From: Drechslerella dactyloides
Taxonomy: Eukaryota > Ascomycota > Orbiliomycetes > Orbiliales > Orbiliaceae
DNA: 64,000 nt
NCBI GenBank assembly: GCA_020064725.1
Contig: JAGTWJ010000001.1
Location: forward strand, 3,968,001-4,032,000
Reading direction: 5' to 3'
Shown here: piece by piece, positions 11,623-21,531 of the stretch
Layout: each line of letters begins with the position of its first letter
How positions within the stretch are numbered: position 1 is the first letter of the stretch
Notes under the pieces: model-generated
What the model was told of the DNA's origin: nothing
The model's input: only the letters and a program-made list of their open reading frames with translations
Databases searched by the model: none
Made by a program: the position numbers and the translations under genes

Positions 11623-12693
11623 AGTGATAACATGGAAATCCGACTGTACAGTGCTTTCTTTTAACGAATTTCTTTCTCTCTCTTTCGTTCGTGCGGTTTT
11701 TTGATCTTGCTATTCCCTCCCCCCTTCGCTTCTAATAGTCCGTTATATATATTGTTTCTTTTCGGTCGTTTGGTATACAGCATTTTTCTTGTTTCTGTTC
11801 GGGGGGGTAAAAAGGATACTACTAGAGACGTTACGAGTGCATTTTCAGCGGCTGCGGGGATAAAAACACGCACACGGGCACGAAAACTACTTAATTTCTA
11901 TTTCTATTTTTTTTATATTCCATTTTATACCGTCAATGCCATCACGAATATACAGTCCTGTTGAGAGAAGAGAAGGAAAAAAATATATATCCAAAACGGA
12001 GAGATGGGAAAAACAGACGCAAGAGTGGGATGTATAATTGTAGCGTGGGGGAGAAAAAAGCTTAACGGCAGCTCGACCTGCCGATCGATTGGTGTGTGTA
12101 TATGAGGGATTCCAACAGTGTGTATATAGAACTTGAGAATAGGGTAACGAAACGAACGAAACCGGGTCGAGTGGACATCCTTACCCGAGTACATGTACTT
12201 AGTACCCATGAATGGACAGTACCCATGAATGGACAGTACCCATGAATGGACAGTACCTATGAATGGATAGAACCTGTGAATGAATGGATGGAAAAGTTTG
12301 ATGTGCAAACTGCACCTTCGGCAGCTGTGACGAGCTAGGAGGGCCAGCGAATGATGGAGCGTGGGGAGCGACCGCCGACGTTCCGAACCGAAACTGTGCC
12401 GTCGGTAGTGTGGTTGTTTAGGATTAGTGTGGTGGAGACGTTTGTGTTATAGTATGGGCGATATAGCGAAGATACTTTCCGTTGCTGCGGTGTGATGGGT
12501 ATATAAGAGGGGTTTCCTTCTTTCCTTCCTTACTTTCTTTTCTTTCGAGTTAGGTTCAGTGAGCTTTTTTCTTTCGTTTATATACACTTTACGTTGCGAG
12601 CTTTGAGCGGTTGGATTCGTTTCGTGAGAGTATAACGTTACTGCGGAGTTGCGGTTGGATTTTGCAGCAGTGAAGCGATAAAAGAGTGAGAAT
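11623..12693. other. Intergenic between phosphatase and SDR genes
   Basis: No gene seen. The first 300 bases are T-rich and look like a 3' untranslated region. A 17-bp tandem repeat lies at 12201-12285. The end is the SDR gene's promoter. Confidence 0.6.
12201..12285. repeat. 17-bp minisatellite, five units
   Basis: Three perfect copies of AGTACCCATGAATGGAC are followed by two degenerate copies, all in register (12201, 12218, 12235, 12252, 12269). The unit contains ATG and GAATGGA but lies outside any credible coding frame. Confidence 0.95.
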
Positions 12694-13886
12694 ATGAGAG
12701 TTGCGATATCGGACGATATGACGGCGACGCCAGTGATTATTCTGACGGGCGCCGGGAGGGGTACGTAGCATATGCACATGCGGTGCCACCGCACTTCTCC
12801 ATACACTGTTGAACATCTTGCTAACGTGTCGTATGGGAGGGGTATAGGCATCGGGCTGGCGACGGTAAAGTACCTGCTGGCCCTCCCCTCGCCGCCCAAC
12901 ATCCTCGCCGTCTCCCGCGTGATCAGCCCGGCGCTGCGCTCCCTGGCCGTCAACAATACAAACCTCGAGACCGTGGCCGTCGATTTCGCGACGCCGCTGT
13001 CGGAGCTGCGGGCCGAGGTTGAGAGTTCGATTATCAACACGGCGATATCGCGGTGGGGGCGGATCGATGCGCTGCTGCTGAACCACGGCGTGCTGGACCC
13101 GATTTGCAAGGTTGCCGATGCGAATGTGGCGGACTGGGAGGTCGCGTGGCGGGTTAACCTTTTGTCGTTCGTGGAGGTTGTGAGGGCTGCGATTGGGGAG
13201 CTGCGCAAGGTGAAGGGACGGATCGTGCTCGTTAGCTCTGGTGCTTCCACTGCTGCCTATGTATGCCCCCTTCTTTCTTCTTTTCCCCCGCTTGTTTCTC
13301 TCGCGTCTATATCTACGGGTATACTGAGTGGTATTGTATGGATGATGCTAATGGTGATGAATGGTGGGGATAGACCGGCTGGGGAGCGTACGGGGCGTCA
13401 AAGGCGGCGATGAACCATTTCGCGCTGACGATGGCGCGCGAGGAGCCCGATATCACGACGGTCTCCGTGCGTCCGGGCATCGTGGACACGGACATGCAGA
13501 CTGCGCTGCGGGAGATACATGGGACCGTGATGGGGCCCGCGGAGCATGCTAAATTTTTGGAGTTCAAGAGCAGCGGCATCATTGTGCCTCCGGTGGGTTC
13601 CTTCGCTCCCTCCCCTTCCCCCTCGTACCTTACGACATTATTTTGCAGATTTTTTATACGGGATTTTACTGTAAATGGCTGACATGGGATGGGTGTATAG
13701 GAGAACGTGGCTGTCGCGCTGGGGAATCTGTGCCTTCGTGCTGAGAAGGACCTCAGCGGCCAATTCGTCTCGTGAGTGTTCTTTTTCCTTTTTTTCTAAA
13801 TTTTCATATACGAGAGAGGAACTGGCTGACTGGATGTGTGCAGGTGGGATGAGGAGAACCTCGCATCCTATCGACGAGAGAAATGA
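12694..13886 (+). CDS. Short-chain dehydrogenase/reductase (SDR)
   Basis: Five exons: 12694-12760, 12848-13260, 13374-13592, 13701-13771, 13844-13886, about 270 residues. Introns are 87, 113, 108 and 72 bp with GTACGT, GTATGC, GTGGGT and GTGAGT donors; every junction keeps the frame. Residues 17-27 hold the Rossmann signature TGAGRGIG, split by the first intron. The catalytic triad is a Ser in VLVSSGAS (about 152) plus Tyr166 and Lys170 in YGASK; NHG replaces the common NNAG. The family performs NAD(P)H-dependent oxidation or reduction of alcohols and carbonyls. The pattern resembles yeast YIR035C-like enzymes; the substrate is unknown. An in-frame second ATG at 12718 would give 262 residues. 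No targeting signal is seen. Confidence 0.9.
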
Positions 13887-15395
13887 TGGATTACACCGGA
13901 TATAGTATATCATGTGGAACGAGTCGATGATATACTATATATTGTAGATGGGAGAGATGAGGGTCGCATTTAGATGTATACTAGCCTAAATGTGCTATAC
14001 GGGTGGACAGTCTGATATTCTTCTCTTATGTATAAATAAAATTTCCATTCAAAGGTTATATAAACAGCAATTCTACTAATTGTATACCGGGACTACGAAT
14101 GTGGGTACTAGAGTCAATCTTCGATACGTTAGCGGTGTCTTTCACGAAACGCTGGTATCGATGAGTAGAGGAAGATGAGGGACGAGCTTCAGGTGAAAGA
14201 TGAAAAGAATTGTGCTTCGTCAGCAACCGCCGATTGCACGACGGCTCCGTATTAGCATGGATATGTTTGCATCATCAGCTCGATGACTGCCGTCCTCGTA
14301 GACGCGTGTGTGTGTTTATGCTCGATGGGAGGGAGTCGTATTCTGGCTTACCGGTGTGTATGGTGGTGTATTTGTGGTAGGCGGAAGTGATTGTCCTGAG
14401 CGGTGCGATGGGTGTTAGCGGTGCTCATGAAGTAGTTTCATGGTGGAGAAATGGTGAATGGATGGAAGTGTGGAGAAGATTCAGAGAAGTCCGTTTGGCT
14501 TTGGACGGTGTAGGTCACCAGGTATTGGTCTGATAGGGGCGACACGAATAGTTCATCATAGATATCACAACAGTGGAGGAGGTGTGTATACGGATATTGA
14601 CTTACGGATGAGTGCGTCCACGTTGGATGGCGGTGTCGAGAAGACGCAGGATGGAAGAGGTGTGATGTGATGAAAGATGCGATGTGATGGGATGAAGGAG
14701 AGGAAGAGAGAGAAAAAACTTGCGACAGGCGAAGAAAAGTAAACTTGTAGTCCGGCGAAAAAGCAAGCACGCGCGATGGCCATTTTGGGCGAGTGCCCAA
14801 AGCGGACAAACCACACTTTCCCCCACGACGTCTCCTCCCAACTCTCCGATATTCGATATTCACAACAGGATAATGTATCGCCAGTCGAATGCGGGTCATT
14901 GGGCTGACCGCAATGGTGAACGGGTCAGCGGACAGCTTGCGGTCTTCCCACGAAATTGGAGGCACCTCGCCATCCTCAACCCGCCAGCAGCCCTGTCCGC
15001 ATGGATGCAAGTATAAGCAAGTGCTGTAGGGAAAAGTGTCGACAGTTGCAAACGATCATAGCGACCGTTGTAGAGAGTTTGACCATTAATTACATCTCCG
15101 TTTTAAAAATTCAATCGTAATATCACAACAGATAGAAATATATATCCAGTCTTGCCTGGTCGGCCACTGCGAGCCGGTGGCTGGCCCCGAGACCAATAGC
15201 GATCCCATCATATATAACTGTTCCCAAATACCCAACCTTTCCCATGGATATAGGTATATATATTGCCTGCCGCCGCTGTCAGAGGAGTTGGCTTCACTCT
15301 CCATCGTCGCCCGTCATCAATCTTCACCAGCTTCTTCTCTGTCATCGCGAGAACTCCACCTCGAATATATTTGAATACCCGTCTGAAAACTCACC
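13887..15395. other. Intergenic, no supportable gene
   Basis: A 190-codon open frame on the minus strand (14438-15010) is Ser/His/Pro-rich at its end and resembles no family, so I do not call it. The last ~100 bases are the promoter and leader of the DUF7587 gene. Confidence 0.5.
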
Positions 15396-15890
15396 ATGGC
15401 GAACAATATTGCCTCTCCCGTCATGCATCCCGAGGAGATCCCGGACTACCTCTACCGCGTCCACCTCTCCAACCGCTCCCACACCCTCTACGACTCCGAC
15501 GAAGGGTTCGCCTGCACCGCCCACGGGAGAATCAACATCCGCAACTACCACCAGCTCTTCACCGCCGTAAACAACCACCTCGACTGGCGCTGCGACGCAC
15601 CGGGCCACCTCATCTCCACCTTTGACGACCGCAAGCACGCCCTCAACTGGGCCGGCAAGTACCTCGACCGCTTCCCCGGCGGGGAGGCACTCCTGATGAA
15701 GATCGATACCGACGAGATCCGAAACAGCGTCGGCCGTCGCATCCCCATCATCCACGCCGGCGACATTGTCGACCAGTACCCGGAGATGCGCCCGAACCAC
15801 GTCCACCGCAAGTACTTGAACCACGAGGTTCTGGTCCTGTACAAGATACCCGCCGACGCCATCGTCGCCACTACCAGGATTCGTCGCTGA
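15396..15890 (+). CDS. DUF7587-type protein, possible ADP-ribosyltransferase fold
   Basis: Intronless, 164 residues, with a CACCATGG context at the ATG. The pattern YLYRVHLSNRSHTLYDSDEG near the start, LISTFDD in the middle and HEVLVLYKIP near the end matches the fungal DUF7587 family as I recall it. The arrangement is Arg21 on a first strand, Ser74-Thr75 followed by a helix (HALNWAGKYL), and Glu144 on a late strand before IPADAI. That order is the one seen in R-S-E class ADP-ribosyltransferases. This fold reading is my inference, not established knowledge. The gene encodes almost only the domain. It stands alone, with 1.5 kb of empty DNA upstream and a convergent small gene 333 bp downstream. 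Confidence 0.7.
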   Translation: MANNIASPVMHPEEIPDYLYRVHLSNRSHTLYDSDEGFACTAHGRINIRNYHQLFTAVNNHLDWRCDAPGHLISTFDDRKHALNWAGKYLDRFPGGEALLMKIDTDEIRNSVGRRIPIIHAGDIVDQYPEMRPNHVHRKYLNHEVLVLYKIPADAIVATTRIRR

Positions 15891-16223
15891 TACCAAGGTT
15901 GATGGATATCACTTGTTTCTACCTTTTACAATACCCCTAATGCGACGTATACATCGGCGGCTTTCTTCTGTTTTTTTCTTCATTGTATTTCCTTAGTCTT
16001 GGGCATTTCCTTAGTATCAGGCGTTTCAGTATCGGGCATTTCTTCAACGGTTGGGTTTGGTTGGGTTCGAAGGTTTGAAGGATGGATATATAATGTACCA
16101 GTGATCGATATCCACACGACGGGCATGTAATAGGACACCGAGGCTGGCACGGAAACTCTTCCTGAAGCTTCACATCTATATACAAACAATTACACACCCC
16201 AGTCCGCTCCACAGTACAATAAT
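15891..16223. other. Intergenic between convergent genes
   Basis: Contains the 3' ends of the DUF7587 gene and of the CVIA-tailed gene. A short imperfect repeat (about 15 bases, CTTAGT... / GGGCATTTC...) occurs near 15991-16042. No gene seen. Confidence 0.6.
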
Positions 16224-16598
16224 CTAGGCGATAACGCATTTACACCCCCGCTCCGGCACCGCGCCGTTCTCTCCCGCCGACCCTTCCCCCGCCTCGCCCG
16301 CTGTTATCGCCTCCTTCGCGCACGCCTCCGATGGCCGCGGCCGGTCGTTCTCGCCCGTTTCCCGCTGCCATTTATCGTACGCGATACGGTAGTCCATGCG
16401 GTCCCAGTGCTTTTTCCAAAACAGCGCGGTGCAGTCCGTCTGCAGGACCTCCCAGTTGTCCATGCCGCGGGAGTCGACGATGCGGTGGGCCATCTCGGCG
16501 GGGAAGCCGTGGCGCATGAGCGTTTTGACGTCTGTGGGAGTGTTTGGTTCGGAAGTGTGGTATGTGTGGCCGGGTATGTACGGTGCTGCGCACGGCAT
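16224..16598 (-). CDS. Small protein with C-terminal CVIA prenylation box
   Basis: An intronless frame of 124 residues starting MPCAAPYIPG. The frame is open to 16670, but the added 24 codons are AT-rich and Lys/Arg/Ile-biased, so I use the inner ATG. The core (~22-82) is a charged, helix-prone segment with DVKTLMRHGF, EMAHRIVDSRGM and FWKKHWDRMDYR. A Gly/Glu/Ala-rich linker leads to the ending GCKCVIA. CVIA is a CaaX box, predicted to be farnesylated, trimmed and methylated; Cys119 two residues upstream could be palmitoylated, as in Ras tails. Membrane attachment is therefore likely. I do not recognise the core. It is too long for a classical a-factor-like pheromone precursor, although yeast a-factor also ends in CVIA. 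Confidence 0.55.
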   Translation of the reverse strand: MPCAAPYIPGHTYHTSEPNTPTDVKTLMRHGFPAEMAHRIVDSRGMDNWEVLQTDCTALFWKKHWDRMDYRIAYDKWQRETGENDRPRPSEACAKEAITAGEAGEGSAGENGAVPERGCKCVIA

Positions 16599-17915
16599 CG
16601 TTGCGAATATGTATATTATATTTATATTCCTCCGTCTGTACTGTATTTTCTTGGGATTTATTCGAAACAAATGGTAGGCTCGATGGTATGTTCGCTTAAC
16701 AAGTATCGTATCGCTGACGTTGGTACCGCGTTTAATATACGTATCTATCGGCGCGTGTCGTACGAATATATGTTGTATGTCGTGAAGTCAAGCAGTGCAG
16801 GTATCGATACCAACGTCGGCAGACCGGAAAAATACAAAAGATCACACCGCCGGGAGTGCATAGATATATATACGTACCGCACAATTCCACCCGCCCCGCG
16901 GCGCGGAAAGTCCAAGCACAACACCACCCATCGGGGACGTCCAGCCGACGTCGTTTTCCCATTCTACTCACCTTTCGATATTCCAGCAAACGCTGCATGC
17001 AGTGCTAGCGCCCCGGGGGTCCAACCGCCCGTTCAGCTTATCTACCCGAGCGAACGCTGTATATGTAGCGGGGGGCCACTCGCATCCGTTTCTAGAAGTG
17101 CAGTGGGTACCTAGGTACCTACTTGTGTACCTACCTTGCATCGATGTATGTGCGTGCCGGGGTAGAGGTGATGGTGAGGGGGAGAAGTAGCAGGGAAAAA
17201 GTGCAAAACGCAGGTGCACGCAGGCTGCAGATTCCAGCTGCGTCGTCGTCGGGTGTAGATACCCAGCTGGTCATTCGATTACCCCTCACTTTGCACCGTC
17301 TGTCCAGCGTGCATGCCGCCACCACCCCCAATCTACCAGTCGTAGATGGATAGATAGATTAGAGTCGGATCGGTTTGCTAGCAGGCGGATCGGACGTGAT
17401 AGGAAGATTATGTTATCGTCGAGGTGTACCATACCGTGGAAGATTGGCGGTGTGCGTATGTCCGATCGGAGGATGGTGTACGCTGGTCTACCCCCGTCGT
17501 AAATCTCCGAGACGATTCATGCGGGTCGACTTATCTTATCAGCGCATGCATAGTGCATACCGGTCGACATAGATCTCGCCCTCTCCTCGTGGGTGTCGAC
17601 CGTCCTTCCCATGCCAAGTGGCGATAGCGTGCTGAGTGTATCGTGTCTAGGTGTATACACAGGGTAAAAAATATTATCAACAACCCGTAATCCAGGCATG
17701 CGAGCATCGCGAGACTATCGATAGACGCCACGACCGAGCCATGGAAGGGGTATAGGCGTTAATTGCTTGGTCTACCGCCCAGCAAGGCCAGGCTGCAGGG
17801 ATCCCAAAAGCTCCACTCCAACGTCACCTGTTGCATTTTCTGCGTTGCGCAAACCTCCCACTCCCAACGTCCACCACCACACACCCGGGTACCGGTATAC
17901 ACGACAGACACCACG
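16599..17915. other. Intergenic, no gene seen
   Basis: AT- and GC-mixed sequence with a palindromic GGTACCTAGGTACC near 17106-17120 and related GTACCTAC words. The stretch 17664-17695 resembles one at 31254-31310 (see findings). The end is the COX16 promoter. Confidence 0.55.
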
Positions 17916-18429
17916 ATGCCGGCGTTCGGGTCCAAGCGCTTCCGCTCTGCAGCCTGGGAAAACACAATCGCAGCCCGCTACCGCCGCCACCTCAAGCGTC
18001 ACCCGTTCGCCCTCTTCGGCCTGCCGTTCATCCTGACCATCCTCGCCGGCGCGTTCTTCCTTACGCCCGCGCAGGCGCTGCGCTACGAGCGGCACGACCG
18101 GAAAGTCAGAAAGGTGTGCACACACGCATACATACACTTTCCACCTCCCCTTCAACGGCTCTCTTGCATGTCTTGGTGCTAGGATGCTGACTTTGTCTTG
18201 TGGTAGCTGTCGCAGGAGGAGGCGATGGGGCTGCAGAAGGACCGCCGCGGCGTCGACATGAATGAGGAATACTACGTATGGCCCCTATTCTACCCGTTGT
18301 TAGTATTTTTATGTGTAGACGGCTGATGAAGTGTAGCGCCTGATGTCGAAGGACCTCGACAACTGGGAGCAGAAGCGCGTCGAGCGGCTGCCCGGCGAGA
18401 GCGAGAATCTGTGGGAGCGGTCAAAGTAG
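17916..18429 (+). CDS. COX16: Cytochrome c oxidase assembly protein Cox16
   Basis: Three exons, 17916-18113, 18207-18275 and 18337-18429, give 119 residues, a normal length for Cox16. Introns are 93 bp (GTGTGC...GTAG) and 61 bp (GTATGG...GTAG), both phase 0. A basic N-terminus (RYRRHLKRHP) is followed by one transmembrane helix (~31-50). Next comes the family block ALRYERHDRKVRK, then LSQEEAMGL and DNWEQKRVERLPGE. Cox16 is an inner-mitochondrial-membrane protein that joins Cox1 assembly intermediates and helps deliver Cox2 copper-insertion factors. It converges with another predicted mitochondrial gene 170 bp away. Confidence 0.95.
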
Positions 18430-18544
18430 CTACTTCCAGGGTTACCAAGGCGTTATGTGGGGTCTCTTGCTGTATCATTTAGCTATGCATTGATAATCTA
18501 CTCATCCAATATGTACAGTACATGTGTAAATTACAAGATGATAT

Positions 18545-18568
18545 ATATGGTATGGTATGGTATGGTAT
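18545..18568. repeat. (GGTAT)n microsatellite
   Basis: About four GGTAT pentamers lie in the 170-bp spacer between the convergent COX16 and pterin-dehydratase-like genes. Confidence 0.85.
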
Positions 18569-18599
18569 CGTGGTATACATATGTACATATCTACAGCGG

Positions 18600-20091
18600 T
18601 TACCGCTTCGTCTCATCCTCGTCCGCCTCTACACGCTCTCGCTCCCGACTGTCCCACGCGTTACCCTTGATGATAACCGCCGGTTTCTCGACATTCTCCT
18701 CCATCGCGATATCCTCGAGCTCCAGCTGGGCCTCGGATATACCCGCACCTTTGGTCTCCAGCGCGGACTCCAGCACCGCCACCCCTTGCTTCCTGTGCCG
18801 TTCTATCCACAGTGTCGACACCGTATCCATGGTTTTGGCGAACTGCTGCAGATCGCCGGATGCCTCCAGCAGGTCTCGCTTCACCGATGCTAGTTCGCCC
18901 GCGCTCATCCCGCGCGACTCGCCGGATAGCAGCGTGTTCTGCACCTGTACGAGACGATGTATCGCCGGCGCCAGCGAGTCCGGCAGGGAAGTCGACGGCG
19001 CGCCGGACGGTGGGTCTGTCGCTTTCTTATCCGCCGCCTCCGCCTTCTTGTCCACCGTCAACGCCGCCTTGCCACCTCTGGGCACGTCGCACTCCATTCG
19101 CCACGTCGCGGTTTCCGGCACGACGTCGCGCACCTGGCATCTGACGGCCCAGAAGTCCGTCCGCTTAGCACAATAGACGTCCCACGACGATATCCCAAGC
19201 TGCGGGTCGTGCGTACCCCAGCGTACAAACACGCGGCGGCCGGCGAAGGCCAACTCGGCGTGATGGTCGACAAAGTCGCCCTTGCCAATCTTGATCTTCA
19301 TGATGAAATGCAGACCGTGCATGAACCGCTGCCCCCCAAAAATAAAAACCGTCAGTTCCATACAATCGTGACAAGTACGATAGGGACTAGCAACATACTA
19401 ATGCCTGCTCGTTGCTGGCGAACCGGAACGCCTTCTCGAGCGACGTCCCGCCCCGGCCGATACTCCATTCCTTGTGCGACCGCTTCATCGGCCGCGCCTC
19501 CCGCGGCAGCACCGGCGACCCGAACGCCAGCTGCACGCCCTCCAGCTCGGTGCTCATAACCGTATCCTTTTCCGGCTGCTTCGCGACCCGGTACGACGGA
19601 CTGTAGCACAGCCGCGACAGACTATCAATCATGCGTTCCGGCGGCGACGACTGCCGCCAGAGGATGGTCACCTCCTGCGGCGCGTGGCCCGGCGGGTCGG
19701 TGGGGCCCGGGGTGATGACGGCCCGGTGCGGCTTGAACTCGCGATAGAGCCTCTTGGCTTCCTCCGGTGGCAGGGCCTTGCGCTGGTGCAGTCTGATCGT
19801 GCCGGAGGGGTGCGCTTGGTATTCGTCGAATCGGTTTTTGGACCGGTAGACAAAGTCGCCTCCGGGGTCGGATGGGTTCATCTCATCATCGTAGTCGGCG
19901 GTTGCGGAGCGGTGGCGTCGTGTGGAGGTGCTGAAGGCTGCGAGCGGATGGCTCCGGAGGGTTGCTGCTGCTGCTGCTGCTGGGGCTGGAGGGATTGAAT
20001 GTGGTGGTGATATTCTGGAGAGCGCTGTGGCTCGCTGTGGGGCGTTCGCAATCGCAGCTGGCAGCCGGCGGGCGCAGCGGAGGGAGTGCAT
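18600..20091 (-). CDS. Mitochondrial pterin-4a-carbinolamine dehydratase-like protein
   Basis: Two exons on the minus strand, 20091-19399 and 19328-18600, give about 473 residues. The 70-bp intron has a GTATGT donor and GGCAG acceptor, phase 0. The N-terminus is Arg/Ala/Ser-rich without acids and ends FSTSTRRHRSA, a typical mitochondrial presequence. Around residues 205-290 the order matches DCoH/PCD: Trp, a KAFRFASNEQA-like helix, then His253-His254, His271 in GTHD, and GIS followed by Asp281. In PCD the paired His and the later His form the site that dehydrates 4a-hydroxytetrahydropterin. Unusual are the ~200-residue N-terminal region and a ~190-residue acidic C-terminal tail. The usual Pro after the paired His is Ala. 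Activity is unproven; the fold call is moderate. Confidence 0.65.
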
Positions 20092-21531
20092 GGGACGAGG
20101 ACAAGCTCCGGGCGAGGATGAGCTGTACGTGCGTCCGTCCGTCCGGCAGGATTCGATGCTCAGCTATGCTATTGTGCTGTGCTATGCTATGCGAAGAGCA
20201 TCGGATGAATATCTGCGAGACGATATGATATGCCTGGAGCTTCCGGTTAGCACGAGCTGCAGCAGCAGAAAATATGCACTCCACCAGCAAACACTTAAAC
20301 AAGGTAGCGCGCGCGACAGCGGCCAATCGCGAGCTGGGCGATCGGAGCTTAGCTGGGGAGCTGGCAGCTCAGCAATTAGCTCGGTAGCTTACCTGGGGAT
20401 TGAAGTCGAGAAGGAAGGAAAGATGCGATGCGACACGGTGCAGGCCGGCCTGCAGCTGCAGCTCTGCTTGTCTCGTCTCGTGGATGCAATGGAGCTTGCA
20501 ATGGAGATGTGAATGTTTCGCCCTCGAAGTTTTTTTTACTTTCTTGGCGCTGTGGCCAAACCTCGCCGGCAACACATTTCGCACGCGAATGGGATCCGGC
20601 CTTTCCCTCCACCGACAGCCGGACGAGCACGTAACATCGACAATCCCAGGCAGGCTGCTATTCGCTGGAGGCGCAGGTGATGGTGGTGGTGCTTCATGCA
20701 GAGTTAAATTTACTTTACTATAACTAAGTACTATACTAGCTAAATAATAATATGATATCATGGTATAATGGTCCTCGTCAGGATGTTATGTATGTACAAG
20801 TAGCATGTCAGGCGTCCAATCGTAAGCAAGGAAAAAACTAATTGCAGAGGTGCTCGTGAAAAGGAAAAACAGGAATGTCAGAGGTCGTATCGAGAAACTG
20901 CGGAAAGAAAGTCGTAATGAAGGAAAGAATAACGCCCGCCGTCCAGTTTGGATGGAAAAACTTCTAACCGATTCTACCACTATATGCTGTAGTCCGTATA
21001 AACGCCGTTTTGCTTCGTTATATTTTGTTCCCCTCCCGGTTGCTTGCCGTAAAGGAAAAGTCTTGAGGAAAAACACAAAAAAGACAAGAGGGGATGCGGA
21101 TAGAGGTACGATGAAGGAGGGATATGAACATGAGAAGAATAATGAATGATGTCGTGGAAGGCGGATGAAGGACTTGCGCGAAATATGAACTTCTCAGCTT
21201 CCGTTTTTGCGGTACATCTCGTTCCGCTGATAGAAGAGAAAAAACCGGGCCGTTCCAGGGCCGTGAGACTTAAACACTAGAAAGTGACGTATAACAGGGA
21301 AAAACAAAAAGAGATGTTTTCTGGCAAGGTCGATCTAAAGGGAAGGATTGTTTGCGATGTAGAACTTTTAGGTAGTCTTATTAATTTTTTTTTGGCCTGT
21401 TTTCTTTTCCACTTTTTTTTCCAATGTCGGATGGATGTCAAAAAGGTATTGCCAAGGAGGGGACGAATCGTAAAGGAAGGGAGAGAGAGAGAGAGAGAGA
21501 GAGGTTGGTTTTGTGGTGTTTTTATCTTCGC
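20092..21531. other. Intergenic upstream of the PCD-like gene and 3' of hacA
   Basis: No gene supported. The right-hand end is probably the hacA 3' untranslated region and carries a GA repeat at 21478-21503. Confidence 0.55.
21478..21503. repeat. (GA)n microsatellite in the hacA 3' region
   Basis: About twelve GA dinucleotides, 30-50 bases past the hacA stop codon (CT repeat on the sense strand). Confidence 0.9.

Noticed and set aside
14438..15010. 190-codon minus-strand frame
   Set aside because: Second half is Ser/His/Pro repeats; no recognisable domain, no splice support.
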